DNA of 64,000 bases from Acidobacteriaceae bacterium (GCA_025462885.1 JAOAPN010000013.1:372001-436000), one strand, 5' to 3'; counted from the stretch's first letter, positions 1 to 7,490 are shown. Notes: generated by a model not told the origin, from the letters alone. Program-made: numbers and translations.

Positions 1-659
1 GACCGGTACGCCGCAGGGACTTCGGCTTGATCCCAATCGGGCCTTAGAACGAGAACGCTCTTTGGTTCGGTGGATGCATCCTGGCAAACAGGATTGGCAG
101 ACTTCTGGGGTGGGATAGAGGTCAATGCAAAACTCTGTAACGCGCGTTGTGCCTCATTCGCCGGCAGAAAAAAGACGGCACTATGGTCCGTACCTCTCTT
201 ATCGTGGAATTCAACGGTAAGCATGTCGATCCGATGGTGCATGAAAGCAGCTGCGACCATATCGCCGTTATAAGGGATCGCAGATTTTAGAATGCGGCCG
301 GTAAAGCCCCACAGCTCCACCCTCTCGTTTCCTGCACTCACTGCCGTGATCAAGTTCCGTTCAATTGAGGTGTTCGCGGATTTGTCCGTAAATGTCAATG
401 AATCCGTGCTCAACACCAACGCGCCCTTCTTGTTGGCCTTGATGTCCGGAAATCCAAAGATGTGTTTTGCATCCTTCGATTGCCACGTTAATGTACTGGC
501 GCTGCCGTCTTGCGCTGGTAGAGGGGAAGGAACAGAGCTCTGAACAGTTGCTTGATCCGGCACCGGGGAGCTTGTTGTTTGGGAGTGGATGAGTTCGGGG
601 TTAAACAAACCCAACGATAACGTGGAGACGAACAAAAGACTGAACTTTGACAATCGCAT
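1..659 (-). CDS. Exported protein of unknown function (3' end outside window)
   Basis: A reading frame runs without a stop from an ATG at 659 off the left edge, giving 219 codons. The N-terminus (MRLSKFSLLFVSTLSLGLF) is a typical Sec signal peptide, so the product is probably periplasmic or secreted. The mature part has a predicted mixed strand pattern (for example GALVLSTDSLTF, VELWGFTGRILKSAIPY, MLTVEFHDKRGTDHSAVFF) that loosely resembles a bacterial PH-like fold, but I do not recognise the family. It is divergent from the TetR gene at 831 and shares a 171-bp intergenic region holding an inverted repeat, so it is a likely target of that regulator. The C-terminus is missing, so length and domain content cannot be judged. 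Confidence 0.75.
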   Translation of the reverse strand, partial: MRLSKFSLLFVSTLSLGLFNPELIHSQTTSSPVPDQATVQSSVPSPLPAQDGSASTLTWQSKDAKHIFGFPDIKANKKGALVLSTDSLTFTDKSANTSIERNLITAVSAGNERVELWGFTGRILKSAIPYNGDMVAAAFMHHRIDMLTVEFHDKRGTDHSAVFFLPANEAQRALQSFALTSIPPQKSANPVCQDASTEPKSVLVLRPDWDQAEVPAAYR

Positions 660-761
660 ATGGCACCTCGTGGAGTTACGGTTGACGTCGCGGCCTTGTC
701 GAGCCGGGCTGTCTTTCCTGATCCATTGGATTGGGAGGAGCTGTGCACCGATTCAAAAAAA

Positions 762-806
762 ACAAACGCGTCTGTTTTTTACAATAAACAAAACCGACGC
801 GTTTGT
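762..806. promoter_or_regulatory. Inverted-repeat operator between exported protein and TetR gene
   Basis: ACAAACGCGTC at 762-772 is repeated as its exact reverse complement GACGCGTTTGT at 796-806, with 23 bp between. Each arm also contains the palindrome ACGCGT. The site lies in the divergent promoter region, 25 bp before the TetR ATG. TetR regulators commonly autoregulate from such sites; binding here is inference. Confidence 0.6.
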
Positions 807-830
807 CATTTTTTGACATAGAATTTGTTC

Positions 831-1460
831 ATGAAGAGTTTGGTTAGAAACCCCAAGAAGCCCCAGGCACGGACATTGGCCATGAAGACACGGATTCTGG
901 ACGCCGCGTTGGAGGTCTTTACGAAGCTTGGTTTCGAAAGCGCCAACCTGGACCTTGTAGCTACGCAGGCCGGCTGTTCTCGCGGCGCCATCTACGCCCA
1001 CTATGCGAGTAAAGAGGAAGTGTTCCTTGAACTGCGGGACCACCATCTTCGTGCGCAGTTCGTCGCAATCTGCTCCAAGTTGGAAAAGGTTTCGGAGTTT
1101 GAGAAACGGCGTGCGCTATTCAAGCACTGGATGGTCGGCCAGATCGCTGATCCTTTTTGGGGCGTCCTGATGCTCGAATACAAGCTCTACGCAATTAGGT
1201 ATCCGGAGGCCCGCGAAAAGCTGTTATCTCACTACGAGTCCTTCTCCGCTCAGTCCCCCATTAGTCTGATCGAATTACTCTTCGGGAAGAATCTAAGCAA
1301 GCCCGCCCGCGCTGCAATTCAACGACGAATGGCTGTGCTGGGGAGCACCTTCAGTGGTCTGGTACTGGAAAGCCGATTCCATCCGGACCTCCTTCCTCCA
1401 GGAAAACTGGAACCTTTCGCCGACGAGATCTTTGAAGTCTTGATCCGCCCACAGCCATAG
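831..1460 (+). CDS. TetR/AcrR family transcriptional regulator
   Basis: This 209-residue protein has the standard TetR layout. An N-terminal helix-turn-helix sits at about residues 37-60 (LDLVATQAGCSRGAIYAHYA followed by SKEEVF), and a longer helical ligand-binding domain of low similarity follows. The ATG at 831 is preferred over an in-frame TTG two codons upstream because it gives the usual short basic N-terminus. It is divergent from the exported protein ending off the left edge, with a perfect 11-bp inverted repeat in between, so it probably represses itself and that gene. The ligand cannot be predicted; such regulators often control efflux or detoxification. Confidence 0.88.
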   Translation: MKSLVRNPKKPQARTLAMKTRILDAALEVFTKLGFESANLDLVATQAGCSRGAIYAHYASKEEVFLELRDHHLRAQFVAICSKLEKVSEFEKRRALFKHWMVGQIADPFWGVLMLEYKLYAIRYPEAREKLLSHYESFSAQSPISLIELLFGKNLSKPARAAIQRRMAVLGSTFSGLVLESRFHPDLLPPGKLEPFADEIFEVLIRPQP

Positions 1461-1477
1461 ATATCTTGAGCGCATAG

Positions 1478-1600
1478 ATAGAAGTCAATGGCGTCAAGAT
1501 GCGGCTCTACGTTAACGGAGCCTCGCAGCCGACGCTACTCGTGAACGATCTTAAGTTGGGTGACGGCAGTGGAGCAGTAGCGCTATGGATCGGTGTCGGG
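1478..1600 (+). pseudogene. Relic of a DUF1080 (3-keto-disaccharide hydrolase / laminin-G-like) gene
   Basis: Directly after the TetR stop, one frame reads IEVNGVKMRLYVNG, then QPTLLVNDLKLGDGSG, then AVALWIGVG. This is the type of C-terminal strand segment found in DUF1080/concanavalin-like secreted hydrolases (roughly K-I-E-V-x-G-x-K-M-R-L-Y-V-N-G and G-x-V-A-L-W-I-G). An in-frame TAG lies just upstream at 1475-1477, no start or signal peptide is present, and similarity fades after about 1600. I read it as a 40-codon remnant of a deleted gene. The family assignment is from memory of the motif and needs a search. Confidence 0.5.
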
Positions 1601-1649
1601 CCGGTAAACGCCCCCGTGTCGACTTACCGACCTGTGTTTCAGTGTGTGT

Positions 1650-2138
1650 CTATTTGTGGCTGGCGATTGGCGGGACCTTCCACTTAAGCTCAGCCGGATT
1701 CCATGTAGTCACCTGTGCAGCCATCAGTCCATCATGAGTCTCGTAGGCGTCAGCTCCGCGGTAGGGTTCTTTCAGAAGCGGCGAGTCGGCACGCCACTGG
1801 ACGTTGATTGTGTCGCCGACGACGAAGGTGTGTTCGGCAACGACCTTCAGGCCGCAGGTTCCGCCCTGGGCTGGCGGTTTAACCACCTGGGCGAACATCT
1901 GGCCGAGAGCGATCTTGCCGCGAACCACCTGGCCGTTCGGGCCGAAGAACTCTACATTGTCCGGGAACTGCGCCATCAGGCGCGGCCAGTCGCAGGTGGT
2001 GAACGCAGCCATATGCTCCTCAACCACCTTGGCCGGAGTGGGCTGCCGCTTGAGCGGCGGCATGGTCTGGGCTGACAGGCTTCCGGCCAGCAGCGTTGCG
2101 CAAAAGGGAAGCATCACGGCGAGGACGGATTTTCGCAT
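1650..2138 (-). CDS. Exported SnoaL-like (NTF2 fold) protein
   Basis: The product has 162 residues from the ATG at 2138. Residues 1-22 (MRKSVLAVMLPFCATLLAGS...) form a signal peptide ending near LSAQ. The mature part resembles SnoaL/DUF4440-type NTF2-fold proteins: an opening helix (VVEEHMAAFTTCDWPRLMAQF), then NVEFFGPNGQVVRGK, then strands with FVVGDTINVQWRAD. The catalytic function of such proteins is very variable and cannot be assigned. The frame is open further upstream to 2204, but that adds a non-signal-like extension, so I prefer 2138. It lies head-to-tail behind tyrA but is separated from it by a strong hairpin at 2193-2232. Confidence 0.75.
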   Translation of the reverse strand: MRKSVLAVMLPFCATLLAGSLSAQTMPPLKRQPTPAKVVEEHMAAFTTCDWPRLMAQFPDNVEFFGPNGQVVRGKIALGQMFAQVVKPPAQGGTCGLKVVAEHTFVVGDTINVQWRADSPLLKEPYRGADAYETHDGLMAAQVTTWNPAELKWKVPPIASHK

Positions 2139-2192
2139 GGTGACACGATAGCAGTTGGGTTTGGGGGATGGGAATGGGACAGCGGTGGTGAG

Positions 2193-2232
2193 CGCGAAAC
2201 CCACGTCCCAGGGGCGGGACGTGGGTTTCGCG
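2193..2232 (-). terminator. Hairpin terminator after tyrA
   Basis: A perfect 17-bp stem, CGCGAAACCCACGTCCC at 2193-2209 with GGGACGTGGGTTTCGCG at 2216-2232, and a 6-nt loop begin 6 bases beyond the tyrA stop. There is no clear T-tract, so termination strength is uncertain, but the position fits the end of the aromatic amino acid operon. Confidence 0.6.
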
Positions 2233-2237
2233 TTCTT

Positions 2238-3143
2238 CTAGTTGGGGGTGGATTTCTTGGTAGTTTTTTCGGCGTGGCGTGCGCGGAACTTGTTCGCCAG
2301 GGCGAACTCGTCGCGGAGCTCCGGCGTGCGCAGGTTCTCGCGAAGATGGGCCAGTCGCTGCTCCAACGCGTGCAGCGTGTCGGCGATGGCGTCGGTGTTG
2401 GTCATCGCCACGTCGCGCCACATGGTGAAGGGGCTGGCTCCCAGGCGGGTGGTCTCGCGCAGCGCCCGGCCACCGACTTCAGCGATCTCCGGGGCGTCTC
2501 CAAAGGTGTCTTCGAGCAGCGCGGCCAGCGCGGTCGAGAGCATCTGCGGAAGATGGCTGACCCACGCGCACAGCTCGTCGTGACGCTTCGGCTCGAGGTC
2601 CAGCGTCCGCGCGCCGAAGCGGCCGACCCATTCGCGCCACTCCTGCTCCAGCGGCGTGGTGTCGTCGTAGATCGGGGTGAAGAGCCACATGGCCCGGACG
2701 AACAGAAACGCCTCCGCCAGCGTAGCGCCGCCTGACTCCTTGCCGGCCATCGGATGGCCCGGCAGAAAGCGCGCGGTGCTGGGGCCGCTGTAGAGCTCGC
2801 GCGCCAGCGTGGCGATCTCCAGCTTGGTGCTGCCGACGTCGGTGATGAGCTGGTGCGGCTGCAGCACGGGAGCAAGCTTGTGCATCCAGTCCTTGATCGC
2901 CAGCACCGGCACGGCGAGGATGATCAGGTCGGAGTCGCGAATACCGGCCGGCTCGCCAAAGGCATTGGGCTTACGCTCGACGATGCGTGCTTCGCCGATG
3001 GCGCCACGGTTCAGGGCCGCGAGATATTCGCTGCGGTCGGCGTCGATGCCGTTGATATCGCCCTCAAAGCCCGAAGCGCGCAGGGCGAGGCCGATGGAGG
3101 AGCCGATAAGGCCGGTGCCGATAATAGTGATGCGTTCGATCAT
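2238..3143 (-). CDS. tyrA: Prephenate dehydrogenase
   Basis: TyrA oxidatively decarboxylates prephenate to 4-hydroxyphenylpyruvate with NAD(P)+, the committed step to tyrosine. The 301-residue protein has an N-terminal Rossmann fold with the dinucleotide motif GTGLIG at residues 9-14. The family signature LPGHPMAGKESGG is near residue 127, with the catalytic His at about 130. A helical C-terminal domain (residues 170-290) carries the conserved HD..CAWVSHLPQM stretch. No ACT domain is fused, so feedback by tyrosine may be weaker or act at another step. It is the last gene of the leftward trpB-trpA-chorismate mutase-aroF-tyrA group and is followed by a hairpin. Confidence 0.95.
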   Translation of the reverse strand: MIERITIIGTGLIGSSIGLALRASGFEGDINGIDADRSEYLAALNRGAIGEARIVERKPNAFGEPAGIRDSDLIILAVPVLAIKDWMHKLAPVLQPHQLITDVGSTKLEIATLARELYSGPSTARFLPGHPMAGKESGGATLAEAFLFVRAMWLFTPIYDDTTPLEQEWREWVGRFGARTLDLEPKRHDELCAWVSHLPQMLSTALAALLEDTFGDAPEIAEVGGRALRETTRLGASPFTMWRDVAMTNTDAIADTLHALEQRLAHLRENLRTPELRDEFALANKFRARHAEKTTKKSTPN

Positions 3144-3356
3144 AAGGGTGATGGACTGCTCTTTTGATTATGGCAGCGAGTTGCACGTTGTTGCCATACC
3201 AGGTGAAAGACGTAATGCAGGTCCTTCGACTACGGCTTTCACGATGAGGCTGTGAAAGCCTTCGTTCAGGATGACAATTTCTAACGTGGCTCGAACTCTA
3301 GGTGAGATTCAAACCCTTGTCATCCTGAGCGTTCAGCTACTGGCAGCCAGCGGATG
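3144..3356. repeat. Intergenic palindromic repeat between aroF and tyrA
   Basis: This 213-bp gap contains CAGGATGACAA (about 3267-3277) and its reverse complement TTGTCATCCTG (about 3319-3329). It also holds the phrase GGTCCTTCGACTACG, which partly recurs as GGTCCTTCACTACG at about 18308. It looks like a degenerate member of a dispersed repeat family inserted inside the operon. No promoter or gene was recognised. Confidence 0.45.
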
Positions 3357-4376
3357 CTAGGCGATCGAGCGCCCTACGACCGGAGCGATCTTCCGCAACT
3401 GCTGTACGAGGTCCTGCAACTGCTGGGGGTACAGGCTCTGGGCTCCGTCGGACATGGCTTTATCCGGGTTGGGATGCATTTCCATCAGCAGTCCGTCGGC
3501 TCCGGCGGCGACGCTGGCGAGTGCCATTGCGGGTACCATGTCGCGGATGCCGATGCCGTGCGAGGGATCGGCGAAGACCGGCAGGTGGGTCAGCTTCTTC
3601 AGAACGGGGATGGCCGAGATGTCCATCGTGTTGCGGGTGTAGGTCTCGTAGGTGCGGATGCCGCGCTCGCACAGCATGAGGTCGTAGTTGCCGCCGGAGA
3701 GGATGTACTCGGCGGAGAGCAGGACCTCTTCGATGGTGGCCGAGATGCCGCGCTTCATCAGCACCGGTTTGCGGACGTGGCCGAGTTCGCGGAGCAGGTT
3801 GAAGTTCTGCATGTTGCGCGCACCGACCTGGAAGCAGTCGATGTAAGGCAGCATCAGTTCGATCTGTGAGATCTCCATCACCTCGGTGATGACGAGCAGG
3901 CCGGTCTCATTGCTGACCTCGCGGAGCAGCTTGAGGCCTTCGAGGCCCATGCCCTGGAAGCTGTACGGCGAGCTGCGGGGTTTGAAGGCTCCACCGCGCA
4001 GGAACTGAGCTCCGGTGGCTGCGACCTGCTTCGCGCTGGTCAGGATCTGGTCGCGCGACTCGACCGAGCAAGGGCCGGCCATCAGGACGATCTGTTCGCC
4101 GCCAACAACGACGCCGTTCGGAAACGTGATCTTCGTGCCTTCAGGACGGAAGCTGCGGCCAGCCAGCTTGTAGGGGCTGGAGATGCGATACGCCTCGTGG
4201 ACGCCACCGAGCACCTTGAACTCCGCGACGTCGAAGTGGTCGGGAGTTCCGACACCGGCGAGGATGGTCTGGGATGCGCCGGTGGTCCGGTGCACGTTGA
4301 AACCGAGCTCGACCATGCGCTCGATGACCTGTTGAATGTTCTCTTCCGTTGCCTTGCCCTGCATTGCGACGATCAT
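3357..4376 (-). CDS. aroF: 3-deoxy-7-phosphoheptulonate (DAHP) synthase
   Basis: This enzyme condenses phosphoenolpyruvate with erythrose 4-phosphate, the first step of the shikimate pathway. The 339 residues begin with an ACT/ferredoxin-like regulatory domain (about 1-70, MIVAMQGKATEENIQQVIER), followed by the TIM barrel. The barrel carries VLMAGPCSVES near residue 100, the substrate-binding LRGGAFKPRSSPYSFQG, and the metal-site region FADPSHGIGIRD near 285. This is the Bacillus/Thermotoga-type AroF family with an N-terminal allosteric domain rather than the E. coli type. It starts 58 bp after the chorismate mutase gene, a pairing known from other bacteria where the two proteins interact; a complex here is inference. 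Confidence 0.95.
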   Translation of the reverse strand: MIVAMQGKATEENIQQVIERMVELGFNVHRTTGASQTILAGVGTPDHFDVAEFKVLGGVHEAYRISSPYKLAGRSFRPEGTKITFPNGVVVGGEQIVLMAGPCSVESRDQILTSAKQVAATGAQFLRGGAFKPRSSPYSFQGMGLEGLKLLREVSNETGLLVITEVMEISQIELMLPYIDCFQVGARNMQNFNLLRELGHVRKPVLMKRGISATIEEVLLSAEYILSGGNYDLMLCERGIRTYETYTRNTMDISAIPVLKKLTHLPVFADPSHGIGIRDMVPAMALASVAAGADGLLMEMHPNPDKAMSDGAQSLYPQQLQDLVQQLRKIAPVVGRSIA

Positions 4377-4434
4377 TGGATTCGCTTCGCTTTCTATTTT
4401 TGTAACTGTTTCTGTTGCAAGACCTAAGTGCCCG

Positions 4435-4698
4435 TTAATTCTCCCGGCGCTGCAGGGTTCGCATCACGTCGATAATGCGCTCGTACACATGCAGCAGTTC
4501 CGTGTCGGCGAGCGGCCCGGGGTTGGAGCGGCAGACGTGATCGAAGACCTGCTGCTCGCGTTTGGGCTCATACACGGGCAGCTCCGAGGTGCGCTTGAGC
4601 TCTCCAATGGCGCGGGCGGCCTCTGCGCGCTGGTTGATCAGTTTCACGATCTGCTCATCGAGCTCGTCAATTTTGTTACGCCAGTCGCCGATCTCCAT
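4435..4698 (-). CDS. Chorismate mutase, AroQ type
   Basis: The product is a free-standing 87-residue AroQ chorismate mutase, which converts chorismate to prephenate for Phe and Tyr synthesis. The three-helix pattern is clear: WRNKIDELDEQIVKLINQRA, then IGELKR, then YEPKREQQV and YERIIDVMRTLQ. It holds the usual active-site Arg and Lys positions. The ATG at 4698 is chosen because GAGGAA lies about 8 bases upstream. An in-frame extension to 4845 lacks the family's features and overlaps the trpA end. It sits between trpA and aroF. No prephenate dehydratase is fused, so Phe-specific steps must be encoded elsewhere. Confidence 0.92.
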   Translation of the reverse strand: MEIGDWRNKIDELDEQIVKLINQRAEAARAIGELKRTSELPVYEPKREQQVFDHVCRSNPGPLADTELLHVYERIIDVMRTLQRREN

Positions 4699-4841
4699 AG
4701 GGGTTCCTCGCTCGGGGGTAGATTGCATCAAGACGCAGCGGCGACGAAGAGGCTTACGAACGCCGTACTGTAAGTTGCAGCAACCATGATACCTGCGGGC
4801 ATTGCGCCGCGTCGTAGCCTGGCTTGCTGCGGTAAGGGGAT

Positions 4842-5603
4842 TCATGCGCGCAGTCCTGCGATGAAGCTGCCCACTGCGGCGGCGGCTGCTTCCGGCGGAG
4901 TGCGTTCAATCAGCGAGACGATTGCGCTGCCGATGATGGCTGCGTCTGCAAATTCACCCACGGTCTGGACGTGCTCCGCGTTGGAGATGCCGAAGCCCAC
5001 CGCGATGGGAAGCTTGGTGAACTGTCTCAGGCGCGTGACCAGTTCGGCGGCGTCTCCGGCGATCTGGTCCTGGGTGCCGGTGATGCCGACCCGCGAGATC
5101 GCGTAGACGAAGCCCTGCGACGATTCACCGATGGCCTTCAGGCGAACGTCGGTGCTGGTCGGAGCGGCGAGAAAAATCGGCGAGAGTTGATGGGCGCGCA
5201 TGGATTCGAGATACTCGCCCGCCTCCTCGACGATCATGTCGGTCAATAGAACGCCGTCCGCACCGGCCTCGGCTGCAGCCGCGCAGAATTTCTCCATGCC
5301 CATGCGCACGACCGGGTTCAGGTACGAGAAGATCACGAGGCCTGCGTCAGGGCGGGCGGCGCGAATCTCCTTGGCAAGTTCAAGGACATCGGCGAGACGG
5401 ATGCCGCGAGCGACAGCGCGTTCACTGGCCCGCTGGATTACCGGTCCATCGGCCAGCGGATCGGAGAAGGGAACGCCGAGTTCGATGACGTCGGCTCCGT
5501 TATCAATGGCTGCGAGCGCGATATCACGCGTGGTCGCGAGGTCGGGATCGCCGGCGGTGAGGTACGCGACAATTCCGGGTTTATTGGGAAAGCTAATTGG
5601 CAT
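4842..5603 (-). CDS. trpA: Tryptophan synthase alpha subunit
   Basis: TrpA cleaves indole-3-glycerol phosphate to indole and glyceraldehyde 3-phosphate and channels indole to TrpB. The 253-residue TIM barrel carries VIELGVPFSDPLADGP with the catalytic Glu and Asp pair, PVVRMG, VLLTDM, SRVGITG, and the phosphate-binding VGFGISNAEH and IIGSAIV. I take the ATG at 5603 because it overlaps the stop of the upstream membrane protein as TGATG, the usual sign of translational coupling. Four additional upstream codons are possible but would remove that junction. Chorismate mutase follows 143 bp downstream. Confidence 0.95.
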   Translation of the reverse strand: MPISFPNKPGIVAYLTAGDPDLATTRDIALAAIDNGADVIELGVPFSDPLADGPVIQRASERAVARGIRLADVLELAKEIRAARPDAGLVIFSYLNPVVRMGMEKFCAAAAEAGADGVLLTDMIVEEAGEYLESMRAHQLSPIFLAAPTSTDVRLKAIGESSQGFVYAISRVGITGTQDQIAGDAAELVTRLRQFTKLPIAVGFGISNAEHVQTVGEFADAAIIGSAIVSLIERTPPEAAAAAVGSFIAGLRA

Positions 5604-6007
5604 CAGGCGACCACCCACTTATTTAGTGCGAAAGTTCCAGCCAGAGTGGAGGCAAATGTAATGCACGCACCAGCGGCTAGGAAGTGAAGTTTATCTGTCG
5701 GGACGAAAACAGAACCTATTACAAAGGCGTTTATAACCCCGAAGTTAAGTAAAAAAAGCGTTGCTGCGATACCTGAGTAAGCCCACCATAAGCGGCTTGG
5801 CCAGATGGCCCTTATGATGCCGGTGGACAACAAATATCCAGGAATAAAAAAGGACAGCATGCCGGCGAAATATAGAAGTATGTCTTTGCCCAGTGTGTGC
5901 GTGTCGTGTCCAGGCAACGTCGCTAAATAGATTCCCAGCAACGATAGTTCAAGCAAAGTTTCGATCAACCATACGACTACTCTTTTTAGAAATACCATTT
6001 CAGACAT
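5603..6007 (-). CDS. Small membrane protein of unknown function wedged between trpB and trpA
   Basis: The product has 134 residues and about four transmembrane segments (around VVVWLIETLLELSLLGIYLA, DILLYFAGMLSFFIPGYLL, LWWAYSGIAATLFLLNFGVI and LHFLAAGACITFASTLAG). I do not recognise the family. It begins 8 bp after the trpB stop, behind a good AGGAG site, and its stop codon overlaps the trpA start as TGATG. It is therefore translated as part of the operon. Its base composition is visibly more AT-rich than trpB and trpA on either side, which suggests later insertion. A role in transport or regulation of aromatic amino acids is possible, but nothing in the sequence proves it. Confidence 0.82.
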   Translation of the reverse strand: MSEMVFLKRVVVWLIETLLELSLLGIYLATLPGHDTHTLGKDILLYFAGMLSFFIPGYLLSTGIIRAIWPSRLWWAYSGIAATLFLLNFGVINAFVIGSVFVPTDKLHFLAAGACITFASTLAGTFALNKWVVA

Positions 6008-6015
6008 TGCTCCTT

Positions 6016-7254
6016 CTATGCACCGCGTAAATCGAGTTCACGAGCGAGGATGCCGATATCTTTATCGCCACGGCCGGAGAGGTTGATCATCAGCACATCG
6101 GTCTTGGCCATCGACGGTGCGATGCGCATCGCCTCTGCAACGGCGTGGGCGCTTTCGAGCGCGGGGATAATTCCTTCCGTTCGCGAGAGAGCAACGGTCG
6201 CCTTCAGGGCGTCGTCGTCTGAGCAGGAGACATAGGTGGCGCGGCCGGAGTCATGCAGCATCGCGTGCTCCGGGCCAACCGACGCGTAGTCCAGTCCGGC
6301 CGAGACAGAGTGCGTTCCGCTGACCTGGCCCGCGTCGTTCTGGAGCACGTACGAGTAGGTGCCTTGCAGCACGCCGGGCAGTCCGCCGCCTACCTTCTGG
6401 AAACGGGCAGCGTGCTCGCCGAGCGCGGTGCCGCGGCCTCCGGCTTCGACGCCGATGAGTTGAACATTGGGGTCGCCGAGGAATTCGTAGAAGGCGCCGA
6501 TCGCGTTCGAGCCGCCGCCCACACAGGCGACGATGGCAGCGGGAAGCTTGCCCTCCTGCTCAAGGATCTGCTCGCGGGCCTCGCGGCTGATGACGCGCTG
6601 GAAGTCGCGCACCATGGTCGGGTAAGGATGCGCGCCCAGTGCGCTGCCGAGGATGTAGTAGGTGTCGCGGACGTTGGTGACCCAGTCGCGCATGGCGTCG
6701 TTGATCGCATCTTTGAGGGTGGCAGAACCGGCGCTTACGCCGCGAACCTCTGCGCCTAGCAGGCGCATCCGGTAGACGTTCAGCTCCTGGCGGCGCATGT
6801 CCTCTTCGCCCATGTAGATGACGCACTCCAGGCCGAGCAGCGCGCAGACGGTAGCGGTGGCGACGCCGTGCTGGCCCGCTCCGGTCTCGGCGATGATGCG
6901 CTGCTTGCCCATGCGCTGCGCGAGCAGGCCCTGGCCGAGTGCGTTGTTGATCTTGTGAGCGCCGGTGTGGAGCAGGTCTTCGCGCTTGAGATAGATCTTT
7001 GCTCCGCCAAGCTGTTCGGTCATGCGTTTGGCGAAGTAGAGCGGCGTCGGCCGTCCGCAGTAGTGATGGAGCAGGTCGTCGAGGCGAGCGTTGAACTCGG
7101 GGTCGACCTGAGCCTCGGCATAAGCGGCTTCCAGCTCTTCGAGGGCGGCCATCAGGGTCTCGGGGACGTAGCGTCCGCCGTAGGCTCCGAAGCGGCCGGG
7201 AATCGGCTTGGCCTCGTTTCTCTGGGTCGGGGTAGGCATCGCTGCTGTGCTCAT
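6016..7254 (-). CDS. trpB: Tryptophan synthase beta subunit
   Basis: TrpB is the PLP enzyme that joins indole and serine to make tryptophan. The 412 residues include [16 protein letters not shown] near the start, the PLP lysine in [15 protein letters not shown], the catalytic Glu in [14 protein letters not shown], the phosphate-binding VGGGSNAIG, and NLSGRGDKD near the end, all typical of TrpB1. The ATG at 7254 has AGGAGA about 8 bases upstream; the frame is open a further 15 codons, but those overlap the leader region. It is the first structural gene behind the attenuator at 7305-7451. Confidence 0.96.
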   Translation of the reverse strand: MSTAAMPTPTQRNEAKPIPGRFGAYGGRYVPETLMAALEELEAAYAEAQVDPEFNARLDDLLHHYCGRPTPLYFAKRMTEQLGGAKIYLKREDLLHTGAHKINNALGQGLLAQRMGKQRIIAETGAGQHGVATATVCALLGLECVIYMGEEDMRRQELNVYRMRLLGAEVRGVSAGSATLKDAINDAMRDWVTNVRDTYYILGSALGAHPYPTMVRDFQRVISREAREQILEQEGKLPAAIVACVGGGSNAIGAFYEFLGDPNVQLIGVEAGGRGTALGEHAARFQKVGGGLPGVLQGTYSYVLQNDAGQVSGTHSVSAGLDYASVGPEHAMLHDSGRATYVSCSDDDALKATVALSRTEGIIPALESAHAVAEAMRIAPSMAKTDVLMINLSGRGDKDIGILARELDLRGA

Positions 7255-7304
7255 TGGATCTTCTCCTGGTCGCCTGGTGCGGTTACGGGTTGCGCGCAAA
7301 CGAA

Positions 7305-7329
7305 AGCCGCGACTCTTAGGGTCGCGGCT
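7305..7329 (-). terminator. Attenuator terminator hairpin before trpB
   Basis: On the minus strand AGCCGCGAC (7329-7321) pairs perfectly with GTCGCGGCT (7313-7305) around a 7-nt loop, followed by TTTCGTTT. It lies 50 nt past the leader peptide stop and 50 nt before the trpB start. The 5' arm can alternatively pair with the segment GTAGCGGC at 7400-7393 (one mismatch), which would prevent this hairpin. This is the arrangement expected of a transcription attenuator. Confidence 0.7.
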
Positions 7330-7379
7330 CGTGTGGATGTCGAATCAACTGAAGTCTTTCAGCAATCTTTCAGATGAAG

Positions 7380-7451
7380 CTACTCCGCCGATGCCGCTAC
7401 CGAGGACCAGTAGCGGAAGGTAAACCAGAATCGGCTGGAAAAGGTGGTCAT
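7380..7451 (-). CDS. Aromatic leader peptide of the trpB operon attenuator
   Basis: A 23-codon frame starts at the ATG at 7451 and ends with TAG at 7382-7380; an in-frame TAA lies just before the ATG. Its middle reads SRFWFTFRYWSS, so 7 of 12 residues are aromatic: three Phe, two Trp and one Tyr within eight codons, with another Phe at position 4. The codons for Phe-Arg-Tyr overlap the first arm of a hairpin (CCGCTAC 7416-7410 with GTAGCGG 7400-7394). That arm's partner can instead pair with the terminator's 5' arm. This matches the known trp/phe leader logic. No convincing Shine-Dalgarno is present; a well-placed promoter suggests a leaderless start. Confidence 0.72.
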   Translation of the reverse strand: MTTFSSRFWFTFRYWSSVAASAE

Positions 7452-7461
7452 CTTGAGTTAA

Positions 7462-7490
7462 ACCATACAACGTGGCTTCAAAGTCTGCAA
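7462..7490 (-). promoter_or_regulatory. Sigma-70-like promoter of the aromatic operon
   Basis: TTGCAG (7490-7485) and TATGGT (7467-7462) are separated by exactly 17 bp on the minus strand, close to the housekeeping consensus. Transcription would begin near 7455, only a few bases before the leader peptide ATG at 7451. The leader would then be translated from a nearly leaderless transcript. Confidence 0.55.
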
